64,000 bases of DNA from Orychophragmus violaceus (lineage: Eukaryota; Streptophyta; Magnoliopsida; Brassicales; Brassicaceae), in assembly GCA_030180135.1 (NCBI GenBank), contig CM058236.1:1922001-1986000 (forward strand), written 5' to 3'. The notes below the pieces were generated by a model. The model saw nothing but the letters and a program-made list of their open reading frames with translations. It did no database searches and had not been told where the DNA came from. Shown piece by piece: positions 54,561-64,000 of this stretch. Position 1 is the stretch's first letter, and each line of letters starts with the position of its first letter. The translations under genes were made by a program, and so were the position numbers.

Positions 54561-55244
54561 ATCTATGTTAATGGTGATATAGAGAGGTATAAAAGTAATG
54601 GTGATATAGAGAGGTATAATGCACGCTTGGTGGCTAGAGGTTTCACCCAAACATATGGAGAAGATTACACTGACACTTGTGCTCCGGTGGCTAAGCTACA
54701 CACTGTGAGAGTAGCTCTATTCTTGGCTACCAACTTGTCTTGGGACCTTTGGAAAATGGATGTCAAGAATGCATTTCTTCAAGGGGAACTTGAAGAAGAA
54801 GTCTACATGACACCTCCACCCGGTCTTAATGACCTTTGGGCACCCCGCCCAGTATTGAGATTAAGGAAGGCTATATATGAATTGAAGCAATCTCCAAGAG
54901 CATGGTACCACAAGCTTAGCTCTACACTCACTAATCATGGCTTCAAGAAATCTCATTCGGATCACACCTTGTTCACTCTAAAAAGTGACAAAGAACTTGT
55001 CGTGGTTCTTGTATATGTGGATGACCTAATCATCACTGGTGATGATAAAGAAGGTATCCAGTTCACCAAGGCCTTCCTCAACACCATATTTGATATCAAG
55101 GATCTTGGAGAGTTGAAGTACTTCCTTGGGCTTGAAGTGTGTAGATCACCGGATGGCTTATTTCTCTCTCAAATGAAGTACACACTTGATCTCTTGAGTG
55201 AAACTGGAAATCTTGGTTCAAAACCAGCCAAGACACCACTTTAA
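54108..55244 (+). CDS. Chimeric 378-codon ORF: DUF1985 segment fused to copia reverse transcriptase
   Basis: One open frame joins two unrelated domains. Roughly residues 30-150 are the DUF1985 segment. From about residue 155 it is the copia RT palm: RLVARGFTQTYGEDYTDTCA, WKMDVKNAFLQGELEEEVYM, the active-site VLVYVDDLIITG and LGELKYFLGLEVCRSPDGLF. The junction carries a 24-bp duplication (54569-54592 and 54596-54619) encoding NGDIERY twice. The first 30 codons look intronic. The RT continues after the stop at 55244. The fusion is probably an insertion or recombination accident that happens to be in frame; expression is unknown. Confidence 0.6.
   Translation: MLCVVWIYKFGLIVERSFNYLFFFWLETIAPTHWDTLIGMGNAGNIDQLIILLKSKERMEDDTRLQLALVILADSVVLVENQYGKVLKKTVELVKDVENFLAYPWGQKVFELTMLNFTYIVKKKGMMDRVTKSLISMRGFSIGIHLLALETIYVNGDIERYKSNGDIERYNARLVARGFTQTYGEDYTDTCAPVAKLHTVRVALFLATNLSWDLWKMDVKNAFLQGELEEEVYMTPPPGLNDLWAPRPVLRLRKAIYELKQSPRAWYHKLSSTLTNHGFKKSHSDHTLFTLKSDKELVVVLVYVDDLIITGDDKEGIQFTKAFLNTIFDIKDLGELKYFLGLEVCRSPDGLFLSQMKYTLDLLSETGNLGSKPAKTPL
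54569..54619. repeat. 24-bp tandem duplication at the DUF1985/RT junction (27-bp period)
   Basis: Two identical copies beginning TAATGGTGATATAGAGAGGT lie at 54569-54592 and 54596-54619. One copy belongs to the RT; the other sits at the breakpoint. Confidence 0.85.
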
Positions 55245-55975
55245 GATGGCTACAAGGTCAACGAAAAGGAAGAGAAATCAGATGAGAAGTTTAAGAATGT
55301 CTCTCAATATAGAAGACTTGTTGGAAAATTGATATATCTCACTCTTACAAGGCCGGACCTATGCTTTGCAGTCAACCAAGTGAGTCATCACATGCAAGAA
55401 CCCACAGTTTATCATTGGTCGATGGTGGAAAGGATACTTAGATATCTCAAAGGGATCCCCAGCCAAGGTATATGGATGGGAAAGAATGGTAACACTGAGA
55501 TTGTTGGGTATTGTGATGCGGATTGGGCTGGTGACAGAATAGATCGAAAGTCTACAACCGGTTATTGCACCTTCGTTGGAGGAAATTTGGTGACTCGGAA
55601 GACAAAGAAGCAAAAGGTTGTATCTTGCTCAAGTGCGGTAGCAGAATATAGAGCTATGAGGAAGCTAACAAGTGAATTGACATGGCTCAAATCTCTTCTT
55701 AAAGACTTTGGTATTGAGCAAGAAGGACCGATCACCATGCATGTGATAACCAAGCCGCGATCCACATTGCCACTAACTTGGTGTTCCATGAAAGAACCAA
55801 GCATATTGAGATTGATTGCCACAAGGTTCGTGAGAATATTGAAGAAGGATTTATCTTGCCATGTTACACAAAGAGTGAAGACCAATTGGCGGATATTTTC
55901 TCAAAGGCCGAAAGTCTGAAAGTTTGCAGCAACATATATGGCAAACTTGGACTTGTGGATCTTACACACCCTTAA
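55245..55975 (+). pseudogene. Copia RT end and RNase H, broken
   Basis: This continues the RT after the stop at 55244. The frame at 55329-55919 has LIYLTLTRPDLCFAVNQVSH, EIVGYCDADWAGDRIDRKST and KKQKVVSCSSAVAEYRAMRK, the copia RNase H. A one-base loss near 55740 shifts the frame; the rest continues in 55778-55975 with FHERTKHIEIDCHKVRENI and ends just before the polypurine tract. Inactive. Confidence 0.82.
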
Positions 55976-56103
55976 TCCATGGGTTTCACACTCTTTTTCC
56001 CTTAACATAGTTTTGTCCCAAGTGTTTTTCTATGTTAAGGTTTTTAATGAGGTGATGCTCTTGGGTTTCCAAGCTTAGCCTTCTGATTGTCTCTACGGCT
56101 AAG

Positions 56104-56527
56104 CTTGGGGGGGGGGAGTATTGACCAAGTTTGTCTAAAAGAGTGAAGTCTCGTGAAACAGTCTGAAGTCTGGAGAAACAAAGTGAAGTATGAACTATGT
56201 ATCATCGATGATGTCAGCGTCGATGTCGTGGTCAAATAGGACAAAACGACAGAGAGTGAAGTCTGGTGGACGAGTGAAGTCTGGAGAGGAAATATGAAGT
56301 CTGTAGTTAACTTATTTAGTCTTTCTCTTCTCTCCAACGGCCATATTCTCTCCAAAGGCTATTTTTAAACTTCTAAACTTAATTACTTCACTTTGTAGCT
56401 CTATAAAAGAACCTATCTTGATTGATATCAAATACACACTCTTGGAGAATTATTATCTCCATTATTCTCTCTATTTTAGCTTCATTCTCTCTATCATTCC
56501 GCATTATTCTCTTAAAATCTTTCAACA
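56104..56527 (+). repeat. Polypurine tract and 3' LTR of the truncated copia element
   Basis: A G-rich tract (56107-56118) precedes TGACCAAGTTTG at about 56122. The LTR ends near 56527 at TTCAACA and has a TATA box CTATAAAAG near 56401. GAAGTCTG-type words repeat in its first half. There is no 5' LTR; the element is 5'-truncated at the DUF1985 junction. Confidence 0.65.
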
Positions 56528-56931
56528 ACATATGACTGCATGATGTAATGCTGCGTAAAACATCCCCATAGTTATGTACATTAATCCATGTGAAGGGTAT
56601 GAAATTTTCGGATTTATTTACAGTTTGGCTATTGGGACAATCCACACAGAAGAAGAAAAATAAAAATTAGAAAGAAAATCAAACCCTAAAGAAAAAACAG
56701 AAATATTTGATCCGAAAAAAAGAAGACAGAGATGATGATGATGAGGACCAATCAATGTTGTATCAACTGAGAGAGAAGCTTGAGAAGAAAATCAATCTCC
56801 TTTCGTGAAAACTCGGGTCTTGTAATGGCAACATCATCCTTGAAAACTGATGATGATAGTGGTGGTCTAAATCCCCATCACATATTGCATGTACACTGCC
56901 TCTCCTACATTTCTGAATCAATATAAGATGT

Positions 56932-57132
<201 letters not shown>

Positions 57133-57327
57133 GACTGTGGCATCAGAATAATAAGAAAGAATGAAGAAGCTTTACTTGAGTTTGCCGTATGTGAGGAGAG
57201 ACAGGTTAGTTTCTTTGATCTTGGCAATGGCTGATGGGTTTCTGAACACTCCTTTCACCTCTGAAACAATTCCTTGTAGCTTTCCTTCCAAGCAAACTTT
57301 AATGGCTTCTTCGAGTGAGTTTCTTCT

Positions 57328-57766
57328 TATTAAGTTCTATGGACTTCCAACCTAAAACCAATTGGTGATAGGTGGAGTGGTCCAAGTCCCTTATATATTA
57401 GTCAAGGTTCCTTCCCATTTCCAATGTGGGACAATTACACACTCTCTAGAGATTAAGGCCTTATGGCCCATTAATCTCTACAATATCTCAATACCTCCCC
57501 TCGAGATAATGGTCCTTCTAGCCATTAATCTCGACAGACCATCAATCCTAGGGTCCGAAGGCACGGGCCACTTTTGGGCCGGGTTACGGGACTGCATGGA
57601 TCTGGGCTCTGATACCATATTAAGTTCTATGGACTTCCAACCTAAAACCAATTGGTAATAAGTGGAGTGGTCCATATCCCTTATATATTCAGTGAGATCC
57701 TTTCCAACTACCGATGTGGGACATTATGTCCTAATACTTCTCTCGTCTTTGAACATCCGCCCCCCG
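57328..57766 (-). mobile_element. TRIM (miniature LTR element) inserted in a GDPD exon
   Basis: Two terminal copies share TTAAGTTCTATGGACTTCCA, ACCTAAAACCAATTGGT and CCCTTATATATT (57330-57410 and 57621-57690). On the minus strand the primer-binding site TGGTATCAGAGCCC (57606-57619) follows the right repeat, and a polypurine tract GAGGGGAGGTA (about 57496-57506) precedes the left one. There is no coding capacity. It resembles the Katydid-type TRIMs. Its ends abut coding sequence of the GDPD-like gene on both sides. Confidence 0.65.
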
Positions 57767-58805
57767 CATCAGTCATAAAGAAAACCTAGCAAATCAAAAT
57801 GAATGAAGTTCTTTGTGCTGAAAAATAATATCAAATAGTTCAATTAGAATGGACACATACAGGGTAAGTAGTCTGAAGTTGTCTAACAAGTTGTGCTGCA
57901 TCTGGTTGGAAACTTGAGAAGATCACTGGTCTGTTGATAGGTCAAGAATTAATCCCTATTCTAAACTGCAAGTGAACAGCAATGTCAAAGTAGTATATAG
58001 GGTTATCGAATCCACAGGGACACTTGGTCTCAATAGATCAGAACAGTAGAGACTAATACTAGAAATAAGCAATGTGATTGAATTAAAAGCGGTGCGAGAA
58101 AGTAAATCAGTAGCAGAGATTAACGGTTGTGGAAGCAAGTAATTAAAAGCGTCAAGCCTAGGGTATTCTCAGGAAATCAGACAAGCAGACAATTCTTTCA
58201 GCAAGGATCTAATTAAGCACAGTTCTAGAACTCAAAACACAGATATAGAATTAACCAAATTCCTTTGCGATAATTCTCTAAGTCTAAGTGCAGCTAACCA
58301 AACTTTCGTTTGCGAGAACTAACAGATTAAACTAGCATTAATCCCAAGTTTGATATGTTCACAATTATCCTAAACCAAACTTCCGTTTGCGCAAAGTTTA
58401 ATTGCCCAATTTAATTAGTTCAGATTCCTAAACCCCACTTCCGTGACGTATTTAGCAACCTAAGATCTAGATTCTAATTGATCAGGTTAGAACTAGCCTT
58501 AAGCACAATTAAATTGAAGAACAGATATAGTTTGAATCCTTAACTGAATTTGAACAAGTCTAGCAAGTCATGAAATCCTATGTGAGAAACCCTAAACCTA
58601 ACTAGGAATCTACTCAGACATAGATAATGAAAACATAATCATATGATGAATAAATTGCATAAAAGAATAATAGTAAAAAGGGGTTCGAAATCTTCTCCAA
58701 ATACAGATGAAGTAATAGGTTCAGATCAGCCCCAAAAGCTCTAAAAATCCTCTGCTCTTAATTATGAAAGCGTAAGTAAAATAAACACCAAAATCCTCTA
58801 TATAT

Positions 58806-59047
58806 TGTTGGATAATTCCAAATATGAAAAAGGATATATCTAAATAAAGGGAAGTTTATTTAGAGATAGGGATTAAGGAAAAAGGAAATCCCATTAGAAA
58901 CAGGAAATAGGGAGTAGACCTAATTCCTATATAAAGGGTTTATGAAGAGATGTCTCATATAACCGAGATTGAGAGATTTAGTTTTTGTGTAAGTTTTCTA
59001 AGTCAATAAGAAGAGCAGTTCTTATAATCGATCTCTGTTTTACTTTA
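58806..59047 (+). repeat. 5' LTR of copia element C
   Basis: 242 bp, starts TGTTGGATAATT, ends GTTTTACTTTA. TATA box TATATAAAG at 58928-58936. Confidence 0.93.
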
Positions 59048-59305
59048 TTTGGTATCAGAGCGTTTTCGATCCAAGGGAAACCTCGCTAAAGCCTAGGATA
59101 ATCAATCGAGGAGGATTTGATTCATCTTGGTGAACACAACAAAGGAGTTGTTGTGTAACACAACAGAGGAGTTGTTGTGTAGAGAGATTTCGAAATCATC
59201 TTAAGAAGAAGACGATCTCGAAGGAAGCCAGAGGAAGATTCGCACGTGATCGAGGAGAGAGATCGTGAACTAGTTATTCGTTCATCTTGAGGAGGAAGCT
59301 CAACC

Positions 59306-61708
59306 ATGGCGAATAATGGAGAAGCACGGGCGAGAGGCGCGGAAGCTCCGATCAAGAAGGACCTTCAATGTCCGATGCTCACGTCGACTAATTACACAGT
59401 TTGGTCGATAAGGATGAAAGTCATCTTGCGTGTTTATCAAGTCTGGGAGACGATCGAGCCAGGATCGACAGATTTGAAGAAAAACGACATCGCTATAGCC
59501 TTACTATTTCAATCGATTTCAGAGGCGTTGATCCTGCAAGTAGGAGATCAGGATACATCGAAGAAGGTCTGGGATGCGATCAAATCTCGTCACTTGGGAG
59601 CTGACCGTGTGCGAGAAGCAAGGCTCCAAACCCTAATGGCAGAATTCGAAAAATTGAAGATGTGTGATGACGAAACAATAGATGACTTTGCTGGCAAGAT
59701 ATCGGGCCTTGCATCAAAATCAGCATCACTCGGGACGATAATCGAAGAGCCAAAAATAGTAAAGAAATTTCTAAGCGGACTCCCTACGGATAAATATATT
59801 CAGATCGTGGCATCACTGGAGCAAGTATTAGATCTGAATACGACGAGCTTTGAAGACATCGTCGGACGGTTAAAGGCCTATGAGGAACGGGTCAAGGGCA
59901 ATGTCAAAGAACCCGAGCAAGAGAAGCTCATGTACGCGAGCAACAACAAGACAAACCGAGAAGGATCCGGTTCCGGTTATGAGGGGAGATCAGCTAACAA
60001 CGGAGATAGCAACTCAGGCGGACAAAGTAGAGGAGGCTATAGAGGCAGGGGACGTGGTAGGTCTAATGGTCAATACCGTGAAAAGGAGAAAGAAAATAAT
60101 CAAGATAAATCTAAGAGGGATCTCTCTCATATACGATGCTGGAGGTGTGATAAATATGGTCATTATGTGAACCATTGCCCGTCGAGACCACAAGAACACG
60201 AGGCCAACATCGCAGAAACGCAAGAGGCAGATGCGTTATACATGCACGAGGTAGTGTTTCTGAATGAAGACAAAGTGTTCCCAGGAAAACTCGATGCCAA
60301 CAAAGGAGACAGTGATGTTTGGAATCTAGACAATGGAGCTAGCAATCATATGACTGGGAATAGAACCTTCTTCTCGAGTTTAGATGAAACTGTCAAGGGA
60401 AAGGTGAGATTTGGAGACGGCTCACATATGGACATAGTGGGAAAAGGTTCGATTGTCTTCATAAGCAAGACTGGAGAAAAGAAGGCACTTAAAGACATCT
60501 ACCATATACCCGATTTGAAGCACAATATCATAAGTCTTGGGCAAGTAATAGAGAATGGGTGTGAAGTGAATATGAAAGGTGACATATTGGTACTGAAAGA
60601 CTCACACGGGAGATTACTTGTACAAGTCACAAGATCTCCAAATCGCTTATACAAAACGCCAATGAAGATATATGCACCCAAGTGTTTTCATATCCAGAGT
60701 GAAGATCCCACATGGACCTGGCATGCTCGGCTAGGACATATAAGCTTTGGAGTTATGAAAAACATGGTAGAAAAGAAGATGGTAATTGGTATGCCGTGCG
60801 TAACACAAGAGAAAGATGTGTGTAGCACATGTCAGGTTGGGAAGCAAGTAAGAGGCTCGTTCCCGAGCCAGGCAAGCTTTCGTGCCACCCGGACGTTGGA
60901 GCTGGTTCATGGAGACTTGTGTGGACCAATATCACCTCCAACACCCTCAAATAACAAGTATGTCTTTGTGCTAATTGATGATTTCTCAAGGTATATGTGG
61001 ACGATGCTACTCAAAGAGAAAAGTGAAGCATTTGAGCGGTTTAAAGGTTTTAAGGCATATGTTGAGAATCAAGCTAAGACAGAGATGAAGACGTTTCGTA
61101 CAGAACTTGACGCAGACGGAGCTGAAGATGATCATCAAAACAATGATGTTCATAGCGATCAAAAGGGTGACGACGAGGAAGTAGAGTCGAACCCTGAGGA
61201 GGAGATCGAGAATCAGGGTCCACCTCCACAAAATACTCAGCAAGTCACGACGAGATCAGGTCGGACTGTTCCTCAACCACAACACTTCAATGATTACGTG
61301 TTGTTTGCGGAATACAATGAAGAGTTGTTGCTATTCATGATCAATGGTGAAACAGAAAATTATCTTGAAGCAGCAACAATGAAGGAATGGATAAATGCCA
61401 TGATAGCTGAGATAGAGTCTATCGTGAAGAACAAAACATGGGAACTAAGAGAGTTGTTGAGAGAAATCTTAGGCAAAGAAGACGGGAAGGTCACGCTAAG
61501 GATAGACAACAAATCAGCCATTGCCCTCACTAAGAACCCGGTGTTTCACGGGAGGAGCGAGCACGTTCCAGGATTGGAGCAGAAGGCAGATATCCTAACG
61601 AAGCCGCTAGGCAAGATCAAGTTCAGAGAAATGAGGAGCTTGATTGGTGTACAAGAAATCAACATTCCCAAGATTCATGTTGGAATTAAGGGGGAAAATG
61701 TTGGATAA
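59306..61708 (+). CDS. Copia Gag-Pol with three in-frame deletions (800 aa)
   Basis: Order of domains: DUF4219/UBN2-type gag (LTSTNYTVWSIRMKVIL near residue 31), an RGG-like basic stretch near 235-255, a CCHC knuckle CWRCDKYGHYVNHC (about 277-290) and a protease active site LDNGASNHM (about 340). The GAG-pre-integrase HHCC region follows (HARLGHISFG ... CSTCQVGK), then the integrase start HGDLCGP and IDDFSRYMW. At about 61104 the frame jumps from the integrase (before its second Asp) to the linker before RT. At about 61446 it jumps from the RT start (IVKNKTWEL) to RNase H (RIDNKSAIALTKNP). At about 61567 a short RNase H piece is lost. It ends inside the 3' LTR. Gag and protease look functional; polymerase and integrase cannot be. 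Confidence 0.93.
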   Translation: MANNGEARARGAEAPIKKDLQCPMLTSTNYTVWSIRMKVILRVYQVWETIEPGSTDLKKNDIAIALLFQSISEALILQVGDQDTSKKVWDAIKSRHLGADRVREARLQTLMAEFEKLKMCDDETIDDFAGKISGLASKSASLGTIIEEPKIVKKFLSGLPTDKYIQIVASLEQVLDLNTTSFEDIVGRLKAYEERVKGNVKEPEQEKLMYASNNKTNREGSGSGYEGRSANNGDSNSGGQSRGGYRGRGRGRSNGQYREKEKENNQDKSKRDLSHIRCWRCDKYGHYVNHCPSRPQEHEANIAETQEADALYMHEVVFLNEDKVFPGKLDANKGDSDVWNLDNGASNHMTGNRTFFSSLDETVKGKVRFGDGSHMDIVGKGSIVFISKTGEKKALKDIYHIPDLKHNIISLGQVIENGCEVNMKGDILVLKDSHGRLLVQVTRSPNRLYKTPMKIYAPKCFHIQSEDPTWTWHARLGHISFGVMKNMVEKKMVIGMPCVTQEKDVCSTCQVGKQVRGSFPSQASFRATRTLELVHGDLCGPISPPTPSNNKYVFVLIDDFSRYMWTMLLKEKSEAFERFKGFKAYVENQAKTEMKTFRTELDADGAEDDHQNNDVHSDQKGDDEEVESNPEEEIENQGPPPQNTQQVTTRSGRTVPQPQHFNDYVLFAEYNEELLLFMINGETENYLEAATMKEWINAMIAEIESIVKNKTWELRELLREILGKEDGKVTLRIDNKSAIALTKNPVFHGRSEHVPGLEQKADILTKPLGKIKFREMRSLIGVQEINIPKIHVGIKGENVG

Positions 61709-61940
61709 TTCCAAATATGAAAAAGGATATATCTAAATAAAGGGAAGTTTATTTAGAGATAGGGATTAAGGAAAAAGGAAATCCCATTAGAAACAGGAAA
61801 TAGGGAGTAGACCTAATTCCTATATAAAGGGTTTATGAAGAGATGTCTCATATAACCGAGATTGAGAGATTTAGTTTTTGTGTAAGTTTTCTAAGTCAAT
61901 AAGAAGAGCAGTTCTTATAATCGATCTCTGTTTTACTTTA
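61699..61940 (+). repeat. 3' LTR of copia element C
   Basis: 242 bp, no difference from the 5' copy seen. Its first ten bases contain the stop codon of the gag-pol frame (TAA 61706-61708). Confidence 0.93.
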
Positions 61941-62052
61941 TATATAGGCCTAATCTCGGCTGGGGCTTCTGTGTAAATACTGGAACTATCTTGGGCTTCT
62001 TTGCAAATCTTCATATCTTCATTAAACCGATGCGTACGGCCCATCTCGCTAG

Positions 62053-62090
62053 TGTGTCGACCGATGCACAAGGTGTGTCGGTCGATGCAT
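62053..62090. promoter_or_regulatory. Paired dyads in the Athila LTR (CGACCGA / CGGTCGA variants)
   Basis: GTGTCGACCGATGCAC and GTGTCGGTCGATGCAT lie 21 bp apart, about 108 bp upstream of the minus-strand TATA region. They are the diverged counterpart of 911-944. Confidence 0.5.
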
Positions 62091-62274
62091 GATCAATAAA
62101 TCGGACAGTGAGTTAAGCTCTCGGCCAAAACGTCCCAAAAGTCCCAAAATGCTCCAAATATCTCCAATTAGCTCCAAACCTGATTAAACCTGTAAAAGAC
62201 TCTAAACAAAGACAAAAGACACTAAAAACACATCTATATCATGGTCTAAAATGGGTAAAAACTATGATATATCA

Positions 62275-63643
62275 ACTCCCCCACACTTAGCCTTTGCTTG
62301 CCCTCAAGCAAAACAGAGAACTAAAACATGGTGAAGAGGTTTGAAAACTCTTCAGAAACTCATTTCATCCTAGAAGCTACAATACTCAGATTCCCCTTAG
62401 TAAACCACTGAAAGAATCAATCACAGGATATCAAGACCACAATGTACTTCCCCCACACTTAGCAACTGTCCTAGGTAAACTCCACAATCACATTCAAGCA
62501 TTCAAATTCTCCCTATTGACTTCTGCAAGTATTTAAGTGCGGTCTCACCTAAGGAGTATCGATCAAAGGGCACATGGATTCTTACCTTATCAGCTCTAGA
62601 CCACCATACTATCTTTCTCTAGTCCCTTTCTTCTCTTTCCCTTCTTTAACAACTGATTTTTCCCCACTGGGTATCATTTTTTTTTTTATCAGTGTTCTTC
62701 CCGTTATGGGGTGTACTTTGGACACATTCCATGGATCACATGAGAGAAAATAGTGTTTGCTACCATTCTCATGACCACTTCGGAGTTACTAACTCATCCT
62801 CAGTTTATTATTATTATTTTTTTTTTTACTTTACAGAAGGGGAGAAGGGAACTAAATAGGATAGGTTGACAGGCTGTGTCAGAACTAACAAGGGAATCCG
62901 ACACAAAGTATACCAAGCCCTTAGGTGAGAAATCTAAGTCAGTATTAAGGTTGAAGTCAGTAAAGGATCCTCTGATACCTGAAGTGATGTGGGTGTTCCC
63001 AGTAGGTTGATATGTGATGGGGTTTTCTAATAGTCAGAGATAGATCCTGCAACTTCATCCCAATGGTTACTTAAGTTCCTGCAAGTCTTGTAAATCTTCT
63101 CAGAAAATCATAGTTTCTTACTTAAACAATTTTGACTCAATAAAACAAATTTTTTTTTTGAAAAACGGACTGACTCTTAAGAAAACATAAAACAAAAGTC
63201 AGTAGCACCTCCCCCACACTTAAGACACACTGTCCCCAGTAGTGTCCAGCGAAGGATCGGTAAAAAGAAAATTAAAAAAAAAAATTAAAAGGGTGAAATT
63301 ATGTCTGTCGGGTTACCTCTGTCGCTCAGGCATCGACCGATGCACTAAGTGCATCGACCGTTACTTGGCGATTTTCGTGTATAGTCGATCGTTGCTCAGG
63401 ACCGCAACGATCGCTGCAATGCGATTCCTTTCGTGTTGTGACGATCGACACAGAAGTGCGTCGATCGTTGCACTGCGATTTAACCGAGACCTGCAAACAT
63501 AAACTCACCAGAAACAAAAACAAACGTAAAATCCTAACAAAAACACCAAAAATTAAGTAGAAAAACACCAGTACCTAATGGTGGGTTGCCTCCCACCCAG
63601 CGCTTGTTTAAGGTCAATAGCTTGACCGGACGGATGGGAATTT
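62275..63643 (-). other. Athila 3' non-coding region with three polypurine-tract copies
   Basis: No env-like or other ORF is supported. The minus-strand motif AAGTGTGGGGGA occurs at about 62278-62290 (next to the LTR), 62451-62462 and 63212-63223. Dyad pairs of the CGATCGA type lie at about 63331-63360, 63385-63415 and 63442-63475. Confidence 0.6.
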
Positions 63644-64000
63644 TCAAGTGGAGGGTGCAGCATCCAGAGGCAAAATCTGACCTCTTGGAATCTCGGCCTT
63701 AGCCCAATAGTGTTTTACCCTCTGCCCATTAACAGCAAACTCATTACCTTCCTTGCCAATTAAAATGACAGCTCCATATGGACGCACTTCTTTGATCGTG
63801 TAGGGTCCGGACCATCTTGATTTCAGCTTGCCTGGAAACAAATGCAAGCGAGAATTGTACAACAATACCTGATCGTTAGGCTTAAATCGTCTGGAGACAA
63901 TCTTTTTGTCATGCCTTAGTCCTTTCCTTGTACAACTTTGAGTTCTCATAGGCAAAATGTCTAATCTCATCCAACTCATTGAGCTGTATCAATCTCCTCT
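63644..64000 (-). pseudogene. Athila integrase C-terminal region (partial, frameshifted)
   Basis: The window edge cuts this gene. It shows the conserved integrase tail of Athila elements: RRFKPNDQVLLYNSRLHLFP, GKLKSRWSGPYTIKEVRPYG and VNGQRVKHYW, ending at a stop at 63644. Just upstream (63915-64000) the frame differs: QLNELDEIRHFAYENSKLYK is in another frame and runs into a stop, so a small deletion near 63915 shifted it. The region binds DNA or chromatin in the integration complex. Non-functional. Confidence 0.8.

Larger units (their letters stand above)
58806..61940 (+). mobile_element. Ty1/copia element C: very young, internally deleted but with one long open frame
   Basis: The two 242-bp LTRs (58806-59047 and 61699-61940) read identically. 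Target duplication TATAT (58801-58805, 61941-61945). Primer-binding site TGGTATCAGAGCG at 59050-59062; polypurine tract AATTAAGGGGGAAAA at 61684-61698. The full length is 3135 bp, against roughly 4.5-5 kb for an autonomous copia element. It encodes a single 800-codon frame lacking most of integrase, RT and RNase H. Confidence 0.95.
57967..62274 (-). repeat. Athila 3' LTR, interrupted at its TATA box by copia element C
   Basis: The two halves are 57967-58805 and 61946-62274. When rejoined they align with the LTR at 1-1129. The copia target duplication TATAT is the LTR's own TATA region (minus-strand TATATAGAGG). The paired dyads at 62053-62090 lie about 108 bp upstream of it. Confidence 0.8.
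57967..64000 (-). mobile_element. Athila-lineage Ty3/gypsy element, 3' part, with nested copia
   Basis: From the right edge of the window on the minus strand are the end of integrase (63644-64000), 1.37 kb of non-coding 3' region and a 3' LTR (57967-62274 minus the nested copia, about 1168 bp). The polypurine-like AAGTGTGGGGGAGT adjoins the LTR at 62275-62288. The insertion landed just upstream of a GDPD-like exon. The rest of the element lies beyond the window. Confidence 0.82.

Noticed and set aside
55359..55885. Minus-strand frames of 84 and 107 codons
   Set aside because: They are shadows of the copia RNase H coding sequence on the plus strand.

Overview
The window is a repeat-dense stretch of a Brassicaceae nuclear genome. 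The evidence is the retrotransposon families present (Athila, Tat and chromovirus Ty3/gypsy, Ty1/copia, LINE, CACTA, Helitron, TRIM), gene fragments whose closest remembered relatives are Arabidopsis genes, and TTTAGGG-type satellite-like DNA. It is too transposon-rich to be A. thaliana. There is one apparently intact host gene: a 13-exon phytyl-ester-synthase-like esterase/acyltransferase at 39766-42747 (+). A broken relative of glycerophosphodiester phosphodiesterase 2 lies at 56752-57950 (-). From memory, A. thaliana carries relatives of both close together on chromosome 5 (At5g41080 and At5g41120/At5g41130), so this looks like that syntenic block inflated by nested insertions.

Layout. 1-1129 is an Athila-type LTR. 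1148-1378 is a 21-bp GC-rich minisatellite. 1380-1990 is an unassigned LTR-like block. About 2000-14200 is a minus-strand Tat-lineage Ty3/gypsy element with no gag, split in its RT by a young copia element (5375-12606, '-') whose LTRs read identically and whose only intact gene is gag. 14201-18040 is a decayed Helitron with a recognisable 3' hairpin. 18417-20205 holds a MITE-like block and a poly(A)-tailed non-coding retroposon. 20335-25470 is a decayed chromovirus with minisatellites in its LTR, split by a CACTA remnant. 25473-28125 is a second Tat relic (+). 28126-31060 is a minus-strand gypsy relic.

31132-33200 begins with a CACTA terminus and carries pieces of at least three unrelated host genes: an atypical dual-specificity phosphatase, starch synthase III and kinesin-13. 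All lie on the same strand and introns or exon borders are preserved, as in a Pack-type transposon. 33842-37155 is a complete non-autonomous CACTA element with matching ends and a TGA target duplication. 37485-38400 is a LINE endonuclease fragment.

Downstream of the intact gene, a 5'-truncated LINE (42929-52832, '-') is split by a second copia element of the gag-retaining kind (45112-51979, '+'), with LTRs about 2% diverged. 53600-56527 has a DUF1985 fragment fused in frame to the RT/RNase H half of another copia element. 56752-57950 is the GDPD pseudogene, broken by a TRIM and carrying a (CT)99 intron tract. 57967-64000 is a minus-strand Athila element. Its LTR was hit exactly at the TATA box by a very young 3.1-kb copia element (58806-61940) with LTRs that read identically and an open 800-codon gag-pol reading frame from which most of integrase, RT and RNase H is missing.

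Three features cut across elements. A CGATCGA dyad occurs as paired copies at the same place upstream of the TATA box in unrelated LTR families. Several recent insertions lack a working polymerase, which implies mobilisation in trans. Duplicated host exons have been carried by DNA transposons. LTR identity and divergence were judged by eye, not by alignment software.
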